NCBI GenBank assembly: GCA_905116865.2
Contig: CAJHNH020002491.1
Coordinates: forward strand, 184,642-248,641
Direction of reading: 5' to 3'
DNA: 64,000 nucleotides
DNA from: Candidula unifasciata
Taxonomy: Eukaryota; Mollusca; Gastropoda; Stylommatophora; Geomitridae
Program-made: the position numbers and the translations under genes
In this document: positions 35,401 to 55,029 of the stretch, piece by piece
How the letters are laid out: each line of letters opens with the position of its first letter
Position numbering within the stretch: position 1 is the stretch's first letter
The notes under the pieces: model-generated
Database searches by the model: none
Told to the model about the DNA's origin: nothing
Seen by the model: only the letters and a program-made list of their open reading frames with translations

Positions 35401-38400
35401 TTTACTACAGAGTGTACCTGACATAATCAAGATTGACCCGAGGTCACTGACACCTGAGTTGTGCATTCCGCAGGCCCTTGAATGTTTCCGATGCCAGAAG
35501 GCCTGGCATTCACGAATATCGTGCTAGAGTAAACAAGAGATCTGTCGCTGCTGATCGGAGTCCTACCCATTCGACGTAAGCCCACTGATCAAGAATGACA
35601 GCGACTTCTCTTAGGTTAAGGTCAAAAGACAGTTTGCCAACTGTTTCGCTCACACGGAGCCAGATACATGAGCTGCACGTATTTCCAGCAATGCAGAGAA
35701 ATCACAAACTGTCGTAAGGAAAAATATCCCGTACCAATAACACGTAGGAGACACGATGCATTCAGGAGCGTTATGACATTAGGTTACTTCTGGACTAGAT
35801 TTTCCAACTGAAGAGAGAGATACAACAACTCTGAGAAATAAAAGCAGCTAGCGACTCAAAAAGAGCACAGGAACATGAAATGATTAGTGAGATGAGAAGA
35901 GATATGAAAGCATCCTTGGACAAACAAAAATGGACGACAGATGTGGCAGCGGAGATGGAGCAGTTCAAGACAGACCACATGGAACATTTTTAACATCAAG
36001 AAAAGAAAGCGACGCTCCAAAATACACAAATGCACAAAGCATGCAAAATAGGAAGCAAACAGCATCGAGGTAGAAATCCTGGACAATACAAAAAAGCCTT
36101 ATGCTTCGGCAAGTTAGGTAGCCCAATAAATTCTCGCGATGCCAAGGACACTCGACGACCTAATCAGCGAGCCTAAATCAGATACGCAGACGAATTTGAA
36201 AAGCATGCAATGAAAACCTAGCCGCACCAGAACAGACACAATAGCACTCCAGCCAGCTCACTGGAACACAGGAGACGTTGCCTTTGCATTACAGGATTGA
36301 TACAGTTGGCGGACAGACAGGAGAAATAACAGCACGATTTGGCACGATGGTCCTGTTCACGTTTCCTGGCCCATCTACACACTACTTGACCTTTCATTCA
36401 TACTTTCTCAGATTCTTCTACGTTGGAGGAGTGTCACGTTGTTTTCCCTCCAATTACATTAGCGCTAATGTCACGTATTATATACTACACGACGACACAG
36501 CTTTCAACGACCCAAGATCATAAAAAACTTACCCTAAGCCCTCTAGGTTACACGAGAGACGTTTTTCGAAGAAAGTGGTAAAACGTGACACTCCTCTTAC
36601 CTAGATCAGACTGAGAATGTGTGTCAACAGGTCGGGAAACGTGAACAGGTCCAGCACCACAATTATAATCTAAGTCCCCAGAAAGCGGTCGGTTTCCTGG
36701 GTGACAACTGAACTTTTTATGAATTACGCTGAAGAAATTATTCTGTTGTGTGAACAGTGTTTTTTGTATAAACAATGTGGCTAAACAAAATATACTGTTT
36801 AGGGAGTTTATGTTATGTAAAATATAACATATGAACTATGTTATACACAATATTATTCACATGAATTATTTTTTGTGAACTAACTAGAACGAACCACACA
36901 TTTCTACATTTCTGTTTGAGCTGGAACCTTATGAATGATCTATATATGCATGTAAAAATCTGTCACTCTTTGATGACCGTCTGATGCCTTGTCTCCATTC
37001 CCGCCCTCAGAGACGTGTGCGAGGAGATGTAGACTTCTATAGAGGCTGGGATGATTACAAGAGAGGGTTTGGAACCCCAGACACCGACTTCTGGATTGGA
37101 AATGACATTATTCACGACCTCACCTCACAGGTAACTGCAACTTTCATTACTTCATGTTTTTCATTGCATTTAAAAATTAATTGGCCCCTCCCTTGATATT
37201 ATCAAGGTACCCCAGTACTTATCAACTGGCTTGAGGTTTGTTACATTTACTTTCAAGTTGCATTTTGGAAAGTCAGTTTTCTTTGTAATTACCATTTCTT
37301 CTGTTTTTTTTTTTTTTTTTTTTTTTTTGTTGTTTTTTTTTTTTGTTCAGACTAAGACCCTTGTTTTCATTTTCCGTTACAATTATATCCATCACTTATT
37401 GAAGTTGTTGTCATTTTCAGCGATCAAAACTACATCGTCAGCATATCGCAGGTTGATTACAATATTCCCACCAACCGCTATTCCTGACATACCATGTATG
37501 GATCTAATTATTTTTTCACTGTACAAATTAAATACATCGGCTGATAGTACACATCCCTGAATAACGCCTTGTATCTGGAGATACTACACATCCCTGTCCT
37601 ACGCCTTGTTTAATTTGTTGAAAAGTTCCATCTTGGTTGTCAATCCTTGTGACTGCTTTTTGGCGCCAGTATATGTTTCCAATGTTGCTCCGTCTAGGTT
37701 TTATCTGGGCTCATCAAAACTCTGTTCTTTCTTTCCTTGTAAAAAGTTAATATGAACCCTTCAGATGACAAAAACTCCCATCGGCAGTTATTGATTTTAT
37801 CATCTGATCCAACAACTGTACTGTCCGGTCACCGTTCTGTGTTCTCGTCAATAATTCAAGAGCCCAATTACAAATGCTTCAGAAACATCACAACTCGAAT
37901 TTAGATGCAATAACCTTTCAGACTATACATCTTTTTCATGCCGACCGCTTGCACTTGCAGTTCCACACAGCCGAATCTGGTAGAATTTTGCAGTCGTTTG
38001 ACATTCGCTCACATCGACACCGTCATGTCTTTCAGCGTCCCAATCACCTAAACGTAGTCAGGCGATCTGCATTCTTTACAGTCGTTCCTCTGCACTCGAC
38101 CGCTCACATACGTGTCCAAACATCAACCGATTCTCTGTCCTTTCTCGCATTCAAACATTCGTTCCAATCTCATGCTTTTCGCTTGCCACAGCTTTTTACA
38201 ACACGAAATACACTAAACACATCATTTACCTGCGTCCCTAATTTCCTATGGTCTTCTGACCTTCTTCGTCATCCGTGACGTTATCAGGGTTTCCCTGTGT
38301 TTTCCATCATTACATATTTTTGTTTTTTTATTCTCACATCTTTACCATCAATGTTTAAAGTTTACAAAAGTCTAATATTTTCTATATGTTTTACTTTGTC

Positions 38401-38906
38401 AAATATATTAGTGTAATCAATAAAGCACAAAGGACTACTTTACCTATCACCAATTTTAGACTAGTTCGGCTAGATACACGAGCCGTGAAAAGACATTTCA
38501 CAATAATTTATAGATTCTGTGATATTTTCAGGGCTACAACGAACTCCGTATTGACTTTATTCATAATGAGACGGAATATTTTGCTCAGTACACGAACTTT
38601 ACTCTCGCGGATGAGTCATCTAAATACCTCATCACGATTGGTGGATATTCCGGAAACGTCTTTGACAGCATGAGCTATCATAATGGCTACAATTTCAGCA
38701 CATTTGATCGGGATAATGACCCAAACACAGAAAACTGCGCCGAGCTGGTCCACGGGGCTTGGTGGTACCATGGATGTTATTACGCAAATTTGAACGGGGC
38801 TTGGGGAGTCGCAGATGGCAACGGTATTGCTTGGCATTTTGCAGATAATTCTACCAATAACTGGATCTTTCCGTCTTTTACAGAGATGAAGGTCAGGTAC
38901 ATTTAG
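25962..38906 (+). CDS. FREP-like gene B (Ig-like + long coiled coil + fibrinogen domain), intact
   Basis: Six exons: 25962-26022, 29918-30277, 33084-33358, 34646-34771, 37011-37130 and 38532-38906. Joined, they give 1317 nt, or 438 residues, with no stop or frameshift. Residues 1-20 are a signal peptide. Residues 21-140 are an Ig-like domain with four cysteines. Residues 141-232 are a coiled coil with about six KQDNEVL heptads, the longest in the window. Residues 233-438 are the FReD, with [24 protein letters not shown] and [10 protein letters not shown]. It is a secreted, oligomeric, calcium-dependent lectin-like protein by family. A pathogen-recognition role is inferred from snail FREPs. 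Every intron has GT/AG ends, and phases 1-1-0-0-0 match genes A and C. No poly(A) signal is seen close to the stop. Confidence 0.85.
26070..26160 (+). mobile_element. LINE 3' end fragment
   Basis: GTTTCTGACTGAGGGACCGA followed by CGAAGAAGAAGACTC resembles the end at 590-665. Confidence 0.45.
26285..26480 (+). repeat. Dispersed repeat family R1, copy
   Basis: Contains CTGTAAATTCCAGCGGAAAG, TGGACTTAGTCTTGTTCCA and CATAATTAGTGCC. Other copies: 43995-44190, 48625-48870, 58760-58990 and 63131-63445. Confidence 0.65.
26780..28580 (+). mobile_element. LINE with reverse-transcriptase relic in gene B intron 1
   Basis: An upstream frame (26844-27221) resembles the pre-RT linker. RT pieces follow: [43 protein letters not shown] and [14 protein letters not shown]. 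The tail ends with a [24 protein letters not shown] piece. Numerous stops and shifts show it is dead. Confidence 0.8.
28600..28790. repeat. Degenerate CTA/CTG tract
   Basis: Imperfect ACT/CTA triplets about 1.1 kb upstream of the gene B Ig exon. Confidence 0.8.
28880..29350 (+). mobile_element. Decayed LINE RNase H relic
   Basis: Shifted frames show [13 protein letters not shown] and a piece like [18 protein letters not shown], recalling the RNase H strand and GHxGxxGNExAD loop of the 17340 element. Confidence 0.45.
29410..29525 (+). pseudogene. Relic of an Ig-exon 5' end
   Basis: About 110 bp align by eye with gene A 7803-7915: ACCAAATGTTGACCTCATGA, then TTCTCGACTTGACGAGGTAG and GACGATATCCATTGTATCTC. 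The acceptor CAG has become AAA, and homology fades after the CGATGTGTGG-equivalent region. It lies about 400 bp upstream of the functional gene B Ig exon. Confidence 0.75.
29918..30277 (+). CDS. Gene B exon 2: Ig-like domain
   Basis: 360 nt, phase 1-1, acceptor ACTCCGCAG, donor GTAATT. Encodes [20 protein letters not shown], then [35 protein letters not shown] and [18 protein letters not shown]. The four cysteines could form a core and an extra disulfide. N-glycosylation motifs NSS, NVT and NIS are visible. Read-through of the donor would stop two codons later. Confidence 0.85.
30312..30495. repeat. ~58-bp minisatellite, about three copies
   Basis: GACACAAAAAACAGTCTAAT and TCTGGAAACACTTTGTTTGG recur three times just after the gene B Ig exon. 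Confidence 0.8.
31000..32060 (+). mobile_element. LINE reverse-transcriptase relic in gene B intron 2
   Basis: RT fragments include [16 protein letters not shown] remains, then [20 protein letters not shown] and [15 protein letters not shown], where the catalytic YADD is changed to YAGD. The LINE tail follows up to about 32060. A minus-strand relative keeping YADD lies at 37395-37800. Confidence 0.75.
32342..32401. repeat. TA microsatellite
   Basis: (TA)n. Confidence 0.95.
32473..32661. repeat. TA tract followed by (ACAT)n
   Basis: A (TA)n tract to about 32517, then about 35 units of a CATA tetranucleotide. Confidence 0.95.
33084..33358 (+). CDS. Gene B exon 3: coiled coil with heptad array
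   Basis: 275 nt, acceptor CATTGCAG, donor GTATGC. The 92 residues begin [20 protein letters not shown] and contain six tandem heptads of the form VLKQDNE (one VTKQDIE, one GLKQDNE), ending LNSTRDNEQ. At DNA level these are 21-bp tandem repeats. The Leu/Val and Asn spacing predicts a parallel coiled coil. Confidence 0.88.
33545..34000 (+). mobile_element. LINE tail relic split by a GTA-rich insertion
   Basis: [20 protein letters not shown] at 33547-33630 and the antisense-like HVIRQGT end at 33930-34000 match one continuous tail at 13180-13380. A ~270-bp GTA/TAG-rich stretch separates them here. Confidence 0.6.
34015..34600. repeat. Degenerate CCA/ACT trinucleotide tract
   Basis: Imperfect CCA, ACT and ACC triplets filling the end of gene B intron 3. 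Confidence 0.85.
34646..34771 (+). CDS. Gene B exon 4: fibrinogen domain, part 1
   Basis: 126 nt between TTTTCAG and GTGGTT. Encodes [19 protein letters not shown] and [15 protein letters not shown], the FReD start. The usual GGGW is DGGW here. Confidence 0.9.
35290..35770 (+). mobile_element. LINE ORF1 (Gag-like zinc knuckle) relic
   Basis: [14 protein letters not shown] is a CX2CX4HX4C zinc knuckle, followed after a stop by a second cysteine/histidine cluster in shifted frames. This fits the ORF1 nucleic-acid-binding part of Jockey/R1-type LINEs. It sits in gene B intron 4. Confidence 0.6.
35771..37010 (+). other. Gene B intron 4, remainder
   Basis: No recognisable ORF. Near 36740-36880 short GAACTATGTTA-type words resemble the region where the gene A 17-bp satellite grew. 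Confidence 0.4.
37011..37130 (+). CDS. Gene B exon 5: fibrinogen domain, part 2
   Basis: 120 nt between CCCTCAG and GTAACT. Encodes [20 protein letters not shown] and the [14 protein letters not shown] end. Almost identical to genes A and C. Confidence 0.92.
37395..37800 (-). mobile_element. LINE reverse-transcriptase relic with YADD motif
   Basis: The minus strand encodes [20 protein letters not shown] directly followed by DDVVLIAEN, the RT catalytic motif. Homologous to the 31228-31350 plus-strand relic. Confidence 0.8.
38532..38906 (+). CDS. Gene B exon 6: fibrinogen domain, part 3 and stop
   Basis: 375 nt, two codons longer than A and C. Encodes [45 protein letters not shown] and TEMKVRYI. 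The difference falls in the loop after the last cysteine ([20 protein letters not shown]), near the ligand pocket side, where sequence varies most between copies. Confidence 0.92.
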   Translation, partial: GYNELRIDFIHNETEYFAQYTNFTLADESSKYLITIGGYSGNVFDSMSYHNGYNFSTFDRDNDPNTENCAELVHGAWWYHGCYYANLNGAWGVADGNGIAWHFADNSTNNWIFPSFTEMKVRYI

Positions 38907-38929
38907 AGGTGAAATCAAAATCAAAAATA

Positions 38930-39490
38930 ATTTTAGATTCGCCTGCTTCCCCCCCCCCCCCTCCCCAAGGAAAATCTTGTGAGGAAACTAGCCCCCCCCC
39001 CCCCATCCGCGTCCCCTCACCCTGGACCACCCCCACCCCTTTTTGCACCTACGTCACTTTTTTGGGGAGGGGGAGGAACCAACCATGTATGAAGTTTTTG
39101 ACTCTTCTCCAAACTTCAACCCGATATTTAAAAGTTAGTTGCCTATCCTTTACAGGACGTTGCAGAACCTCTAACTAGTCTCTGTGAGCGACATGCTTGT
39201 TAGGGATAGCTGGTCTATTCTTTATCTTTCCAAATTTGTGTTCGACACCGAGTCGAAGAAAAAAAAAACATTCACGTCAAAACTCTCGTGATGTCATTTA
39301 TTTTTTTGTAGTTTCCATACCTGCTGGCTTTACTTTTTTTTTTTTTTTACTTGCCTTTCCTCTGAGCGTCGAGAATCGACAAGATCAACTTGTCACTCCT
39401 GGTTTTAGAAAGCCGAAATCTGAGTGGTCGAGTCAAATTCCTTAATCAGTTTGTTCACCAAAGCTTTGAATGTGAGGCTGTGGAAAGGTA
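38930..39490. other. Intergenic, poly-C and poly-T rich
   Basis: C-runs at about 38950 and 38990. Nothing recognised. Confidence 0.4.
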
Positions 39491-39499
39491 GGCGGTGAA

Positions 39500-39700
39500 G
39501 CAGCCAGCGCACGGTTCATCATCATCAGGTGCTTTGCCGACTGGCGTGGGGCAATCATGCCTCTCCACAATCTGCGATCTCCTACGCAAGTATTAGTTCG
39601 TGTGCTGACACACCTCCATGCCATGCAACAAGACTCAAGAATCTTCTCTCTTTGTATTCCTCTATTCCTTCTTTCACAGATCTTTCCCGTGGTCACAAAA
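39500..39700 (-). mobile_element. LINE tail relic, minus strand
   Basis: Antisense of the 13230-13380 tail: the CACAATCTGCGATCTCCTAC and TCTTTCCCGTGGTCACAAAA regions mirror it. Confidence 0.6.
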
Positions 39701-39789
39701 TGTTTAAATGTTCTTTCTTCTCATAATAGAGCTTTCACCCTGTATGGTTTTCATTCTGTAGTGTACATTTCACGATGTACAAAATCTGT

Positions 39790-40010
39790 CGGTGAGTTGC
39801 CGTGGTCTAGCGGCTAGACTCTCGCCTGGGGGATGGGAGGTTGTAGGTTCGGGTCCTGACAGAGTACAGACGTTGTTTCCCCAAAAAAGGCTTTGATTCC
39901 CGGGTCGACCCAGTCTGTTATCCCGCGTGTTCCTATCGATATCATTGATGGAATCTAGTCCATCGCCTGTGTCCTCTCTCACCAAATGTCAGTGTAGGAT
40001 TTATCTTGCA
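39790..40010 (+). mobile_element. tRNA-derived SINE
   Basis: GCCGTGGTCTAGCGGCTAGA (box A) and GTAGGTTCGGGTCCTGAC (box B) form a clear tRNA-like head, followed by the GGGTCGACCCAGTC body. Confidence 0.75.
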
Positions 40011-40019
40011 TGTTCTCGT

Positions 40020-41200
40020 TGTCTCAGTCCATTTGTTTCCAATTCGTTGCCTGTTTAGTGATTATCTGCTCGCTTACAATGTGTCCAATATAGGACCGTC
40101 TTCATTGTGTTTTCTTTGTTGATGTAAAACGTTGACCATACATAACTCTTATTTTTTTTTTTTTTTTTTTTGCACCAAATTTCTTGAATTTATCCCATTT
40201 AATTTGTCATTTGTTTCCTCTGGAATGTATTTAATTATTATTTTTTTTCTATTATTATATTTATTATTTTGAATTTGCAAATGTTGTAATAAAATAGTGA
40301 GAAACAGGGGGCAAAAAGTGTGTGTGTTTTGTTGTTATTACTTTCCTTGTTATTGTTGTTGTTGTTAAAGAACATTGAGTATAGAGACCAAAAACACGAG
40401 TTTTCGATTCAATGATTATCTTAGTAGACCAGATAGACAGACTTTCCCATAAACACATACAGCACAGAACACGATGATAGCTTGCGGTATATTTTTTCAC
40501 CAGTCTACACACTACCCAGTCTGTTTGTCCCATTCTAATCAACTCTGCCAGGGGTAACCCACACACAGTTTGTTTTACTTTTTGTCATCCAGTCAACACA
40601 GCCAACCACAAAAAATAACCACTAATAGTTTATGTTCCTGAATAACCTAAACACTATCAACACACAGGCATAACACAAGCGTTGCTGTATATCGAGGCCC
40701 GTCCCCTACGTTGTTTCGTTGCGTCCAAAGCCAGCTCGAGGCCCTCTCGGCTACCTCGCCCAGTTTTTTAAGTGTTCGTTTCCGTTCATTACCGCGCAAT
40801 CCTAGTTCAATAGCCCATTCAAATAGTTGTTTCCCTTTTTGAGATTATGCACAGTCTGTCTTTATGGTCGTGTGTCCTTAAACCCGGAGTCCTGTACCAT
40901 GACTGACCAACTGTCCACATTTTTACTATGCCACCTGATGCATTCCACGAGTTTCACTTCATTCCTGGCTGATCAGCGCCTAGTTCCTCGCGCTGTGCCA
41001 GTCTACTTTCTGCTCATCAACCTCTCTCAGTAAGATGTCTCACTGACCAACAATGTCCATACACTGGTCACTGCAGAATTTTTTACTTTATCTCTCAAAC
41101 GAGTAAAGGAAAGACACGGAATTTTTGAGGGATTTCAGCACGAGAGATAACAAAAAACAAAGATGTATGAAGAAAAGTTAAATAGCTGCCACCATAATCA
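40020..41200. other. Intergenic, no gene recognised
   Basis: Poly-T runs near 40150 and 40240. A 43-bp exact direct repeat occurs at 40602-40644 and 41472-41514. Confidence 0.4.
40602..40644 (+). repeat. 43-bp direct repeat, copy 1
   Basis: Begins AACCACAAAAAATAACCACT and ends ATGTTCCTGAATAA. Identical by eye to 41472-41514. Confidence 0.85.
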
Positions 41201-41360
41201 GACGGTGTCTGAGGCTTAGGCATTGCGAACCCGCTTCGTAATGCCGGCGTGATGGATTCGATCCTAGTTGCAGGCGATTTTTGCCTTGCGTTGATTTCGA
41301 CAATGGTATTTACAGCCGACTGTTCTGGAGCAGTGTCAAAACATAAAATTTGGCTAGAAA
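41195..41360 (+). mobile_element. tRNA-derived SINE
   Basis: GTGTCTGAGGCTTAGGCATT and GATGGATTCGATCCTAGTTG resemble boxes A and B. Confidence 0.5.
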
Positions 41361-41471
41361 AACCACAACAGCCAAAAAATGTTCCGGTTGGTTCTGCAAC
41401 GTCCTGTTAGGGTACGGAACTAACGTTAATAAAATACTAAATGAACAACAGGAGTGAATAGCTAAGGTTGC

Positions 41472-41514
41472 AACCACAAAAAATAACCACTAATAGTTTA
41501 TGTTCCTGAATAAG
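41472..41514 (+). repeat. 43-bp direct repeat, copy 2
   Basis: Same 43 bases as 40602-40644. Confidence 0.85.
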
Positions 41515-41611
41515 ACGGAGCAAATAGACAGATTCCATACCCAACAGGGGCACCGCCACTAAAAAGATCATTAGGGGGGAGGGGCAATAGGAGGCCCTAA
41601 TATTTTCTAGG

Positions 41612-41669
41612 CAAGAAGAAGAAGAAGAAGAAGAAGAAGAAGAAGAAGAAGAAGAAGAAGAAGAAGAAG

Positions 41670-41699
<30 letters not shown>
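41612..41699. repeat. GAA microsatellite
   Basis: (GAA)n of about 87 bp. Confidence 0.97.
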
Positions 41700-41700
<1 letters not shown>

Positions 41701-41946
41701 TAGTCTTCTTCTTATTCTTTCTTCTATCCCCCAATGGAGCATAGGTCCGTCAACCAACTTAGGCCAAGTCGTTCTATCCTTAGCTATTGCTTGCAGCTCT
41801 CCCCATATCATCCATATCTTTTTGACTTCACTCTCTAGATCCATTTTCCCTTTTTTTCCTGCCTTTATTTATACTCCTCTGTAGATTCCAGACAATTCTT
41901 CAAAGATATTCTTGTTATATTGTTATCATGTTATGAAAATGGAGGT

Positions 41947-42323
41947 TAGTTCGACGTTAGTATTCCCAAATGGAGTAGGTAATTTTTCATTCCCAAGTTT
42001 GTTGGGCTGGTCGACTTTACTGAATGTTACGGGTGTGTCCCGCTCTGTTGTTTGGCGTTTGCGATGTCTTGCATTTACGCAGTCATTCAGAGAAAGAAAA
42101 TGCTTGTGACATATGTTGCAGCACTCTCTAGGGGAGTTGTGTTAGACACAGTTTCTCCAAGTTTTTGAAGTATTAAAAGCGCGGGCGTGCTGAAATATAC
42201 AACACGCGGTATTAACGGCATTGCGGAACACCCCCGTAACCGTGTGCGAAGGTTACGGGGCTCAGCAACTACCAATCAGAAGTGAGTATATGGGCGGGAT
42301 CTGGGGAGACTAACGTCGAACTA
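41947..42323. mobile_element. TIR element (~377 bp, MITE-like)
   Basis: The left end TAGTTCGACGTTAGTATTCC and the right end (reverse complement TAGTTCGACGTTAGTCTCCC) form a ~25-bp imperfect terminal inverted repeat. An inner palindrome around CCGTAACCGTGTGCGAAGGT is also present. No transposase ORF, and no clear target duplication was found. Confidence 0.65.
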
Positions 42324-42383
42324 TCTCTGTTCTTTAGTTTATTCACTGAGTGCTGACAGGGCTACATCAGCCCTGCACTCAGA

Positions 42384-42600
42384 ATGGATAAGACAAGACT
42401 CCCCCGTCACGCCCTTATATGGACACCAGGAGAGGAAAAGAAAATAAGAAAGACCAAGAGAGAGTGACTCTACATAGAGCCATCATCAGGGAAGGCTCAA
42501 CCATGGGCCTAATGAACGTCTCAGACCTAAAACAGGTGGCAAAAAGCCGCCAGATATGGAGAGTTTTGACCTCTGTTCTATTCACTGCCCTAGACTATAT
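42384..42600 (+). mobile_element. LINE tail relic
   Basis: MDKTRLPRHALIWTPGEEKK in one frame and VAKSRQIWRVLTSVLFTAL in another match the tail at 5500-5700. Confidence 0.6.
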
Positions 42601-43163
42601 AGTCCACACATGGTCTTATTCCAACTTTCTCCCTTTTCCTGATATTCATAACCCTGTCTCTTCTTGTGTTGTTAGTGACCTGGCGGAGACAGCGCATTTA
42701 ACATGTAGTAATTTCCTGTTCTAGTGCCCTATTCATTGTCCATGTTGGGCACTGATAAAAGTAGCAATAAATATGTTATTCATCATTTGCTGTTTTTCTG
42801 GGTGACTAAGCATTGGGGCTAACTGGTAGGTGACAGCATTTGCCTTCTGTACTCTTGCTTCTATCTGTCTGTCTCAGCAAAAAAGGCATTCATTCATTCC
42901 AGGAGCCTAATGTGATTCAGTGCAAAAATATTCTTGTTTTATTGCTATATGCATTTTTTTCGGAGTGAGTTTCCTGTCTAAAACCAGCATCTTATTCTCA
43001 TCTCTTGACTGGTTGGATTTTATTTGATTCCCTGCCAGAAAACCGACTCTAAAACAATAAGTATTCAAGCACGACCTTACAGTGAGTGGGTTTGCAATCG
43101 CTTCGCTTCTCCAAATGACGCTGAAAGAAACAGGATGGAAACAGGCGCATCCATGTAGGCTGT

Positions 43164-43465
43164 TTAAAGGTAAAGTCGAAAGATGTGAACCAGCGACATT
43201 GCACACGGTTAAAAATCATAAGCGCTCTGCCACCAGTACGGACAGCTGATACGAAACTGTCCGCCTGTGTCGCCTTCCGCACGAAACTCCTGGCTACAGC
43301 GACGTTCCTCCAATTACCCCAGAGTTTTAACTCTGGTACCCATTTCCTACTGGCTGGGTAAAACCCAGGGCGCAGTCCGGTTTCGAACACCGGCCGTGTG
43401 CTGCAGCGATTCGCAGCTGGGTTTGAAAGCGAGTTTCCTGTCGACTGTGCTACGGCCATTTAAGA
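43164..43465 (-). mobile_element. tRNA-derived SINE, minus strand
   Basis: The inverse of the plus-strand copy at 59081-59385: both share GTCGAAAGATGTGAACCAGC-like, CCGTACTGGTGGCAGAGC and CACACGGCCGGTGT-like words. Confidence 0.8.
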
Positions 43466-43486
43466 TTAAAGATGATATAATGGTTC

Positions 43487-43640
43487 CGTGACATTCAAAA
43501 TCCCTGAACCAAGAACTGGTGCACTGAAAGTTCGTGTTCGCAAAACCCACTGAGATAAGAGCTTTAAAATTCGTGCAAATGGAAGAAATGATAAAAAATA
43601 CACACAATAAAAGCGTGGCCTAATATGCTGGCGGGACGCA
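43487..43640. repeat. Dispersed repeat, copy 2
   Basis: See 23927-24080. Confidence 0.55.
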
Positions 43641-43994
43641 GAGTCTAGACCACAAGTTCCCAAACTGTTTTGGGCTACGCCGTTTTTTTAATGATGAAAC
43701 TAACCAACAAAAAAAAAAAAAATCGCTTAGTGCCTTCTCTTCCTAGAAATACCATCATCATCTTGTGCAATGCTGAAAAGCATAGGCGGTATTGATTTGC
43801 CCTCCTACACGATCTGAAGAATCACGGATTCGGTCAGTCCCCCCCCCCCCCCCCCCCCTTCTTTCTCCGCCACACGGCATGCGGTTAAATCACCATTACT
43901 TCATTTTTTTTCTTTTGTTTCGCCCCCTTTTCTATTAATTTATCTAGTTGTCTCTTTCTTCTTATCCACTTCTTAGCGTTCACCGGTTGTTAAC

Positions 43995-44190
43995 TCTGAC
44001 GAAAGTTGGGGTTGTTTGTTCATTTCTGGAATTTGATCTTGTTCCAGAACTTGAGTTTCACATGTACATCCGTTTTGCATATGTGGCATATGTGGCATAT
44101 GTGGCATATTTATCCGCAGGTCGCTGGTTCCTCACTTCTAGGCAGAAACTCCCCCAATCACTCGCATTGTACGACACGGTTGTTAGAGCG
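43995..44190 (+). repeat. Dispersed repeat family R1, copy
   Basis: Contains TTGATCTTGTTCCAGAACTT and CACATGTACATCCGTTTTGC, with a local triplication of CATATGTGG. Confidence 0.65.
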
Positions 44191-44392
44191 ACAATGGATC
44201 AATGCCACACGTGTATGTGTGTATGTCCGTGTGTATGTGTGTGTGTGGGGGGGGGGACGTGCGTGTGTGCCATCTTTCCTTTCTTTTAACGGTTGAATTG
44301 AGTGGTTGTAAAGACATTTCTTTAATTCATCTCTTACCCCCCGCCCTCTTGTCTGCCTTCGCACCACATCTGTTCCCTTTGAATTCATTTCA

Positions 44393-44515
44393 GGTCTACC
44401 CAGCCTTAAAAAAGCTGAGAAAAGTGTCAGGGAAAGTAAAAGTGCTTGGCGCAACGTTGACTTCATCACACATGGAATGCCCATCAATCTACATATCACC
44501 TACCGAAAGGGGGAA
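44393..44515 (+). mobile_element. SINE body fragment
   Basis: CTACCCAGCCTTAAAAAAGC and GGGAAAGTAAAAGTGCTTGG match the SINE bodies at 4297 and 12599. Confidence 0.6.
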
Positions 44516-44599
44516 AAAACAGTCACCAAAAATATGAGTGAGACGCCATATGTTCGATTCCCTACTAGCATGACAAGTTGCATTTACTCTATTTGTTAC

Positions 44600-44682
44600 T
44601 GTTTTAGTGACCTCAATATCCCCGATTAAAGGCAGATGGTGAACTTACAAGACCAGGGTTTTATTAATAACTTATTTAAACA
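44600..44682 (+). promoter_or_regulatory. Candidate promoter of FREP-like gene C
   Basis: Weaker but ordered match to the gene A and B blocks: TGACCTCAATATCCCCGATT, AAGACCAGGGTTTTATTAAT and the TATA-like CTTATTTAAAC. It ends about 60 bp before the ATG at 44743. Confidence 0.45.
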
Positions 44683-44742
44683 ACACGACGCACAAGGCTT
44701 CCCCCTAAATTGGCCTTTTTGTTTGTTGGCTACACACAAGCG

Positions 44743-53995
<9,253 letters not shown>

Positions 53996-54139
53996 AGGGG
54001 ACATCACCCTTACAGAGTTACAGCTAACAGTTTGTGACCATTTCTATCTTCTTGTCTGAAAGTTTTCGTACCATACAATTTTTTTGAACTACAGATAATT
54101 TTTTTCCCAACGTAGAGTTGACTTCATCAAAGCAAACTA

Positions 54140-54900
54140 TGTTATTCATATGTAATAATTCACTCATTGTCCACGGTGTCGCATAGGGCTCGCAGTCTAT
54201 TTCTGCAGTCCATTCTATACTGTGCAATAACTTCCATATCACGGGTGGAATCCAGTCCAGCACCTTTCGTCTCTCTCCAGCGTTCGTTTTAGGGTTTCTC
54301 TTGGTGGTCGTTATTTCCTCAATCTCCATATTTCCTATTTCAGTGCCCGTTTAGTGATTCTCTGGTAGTCTCTTCTCAGAATGTGTCCAATATAACGCTA
54401 TCATCTCTGTCTTATAACTGTTACTACCATTGTTTGCCAAGACATTTATCTTATTCTTCACACCTCTTGAATTCATCCAATTCTTTTGCTCATCATTCTC
54501 CCCAGTTAGTTTTAAATTCTCTTAAATGTTGGTCAATGTTTTAAATTATTCTCCAAGATTCACTGGCATATGTCACAAATGAAACAATACTAGATTTGAA
54601 ATTAATTAACGTGGTTCTAAAAATATAATTTTGATTCCACATTTTGTTTATTCTATTAAAAGTTGCTGATGCCCTGCCAATGCGCGTCATAATTTCTTTC
54701 TGTGTATGTTCTTAATTGTCAAGATCACTACCTAAATAGGTAAACTGATATGTTACTTTAATAATTTTTTTGGCCTCAGTGTTACATCTGTTTGATCTAA
54801 CTTACTATAGGTGTTCAATGTATTTGACTTTTCAGAACTTATTTATAGTCCAACTGTTGATGGCTTTTTTTTTTTTTTAAAGCCTAATCATTTGTTTTTC
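54140..54900 (-). mobile_element. LINE ORF2 tail relic, minus strand
   Basis: Minus-strand pieces include a VTYASESWRII-like motif and ERRKVLDWIPPVIWKLLHSI, typical of the post-RT LINE end. It starts right after gene C. A shorter relative lies near 39950-40200. Confidence 0.6.
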
Positions 54901-55029
54901 TTGGCATATCTTTGTTGTTCTTCTTAATTAGCAGGACAATTTTATCAGTAAAATCGAGATCCTGTTTACTGTAAAGGCGGATCGGGCTATAAGGGGGAGC
55001 CCATTGCAATAAAAATGATTTTGTTGAGT

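Noticed and set aside
37874..38278. 134-residue plus-strand ORF
   Set aside because: His/Phe/Ser-rich, no recognisable domain, lies inside gene B intron 5; likely chance or antisense of a transposon.
39797..39865. Possible tRNA gene
   Set aside because: Box A and B are present, but the sequence runs into a SINE body and no acceptor stem pairing is evident.
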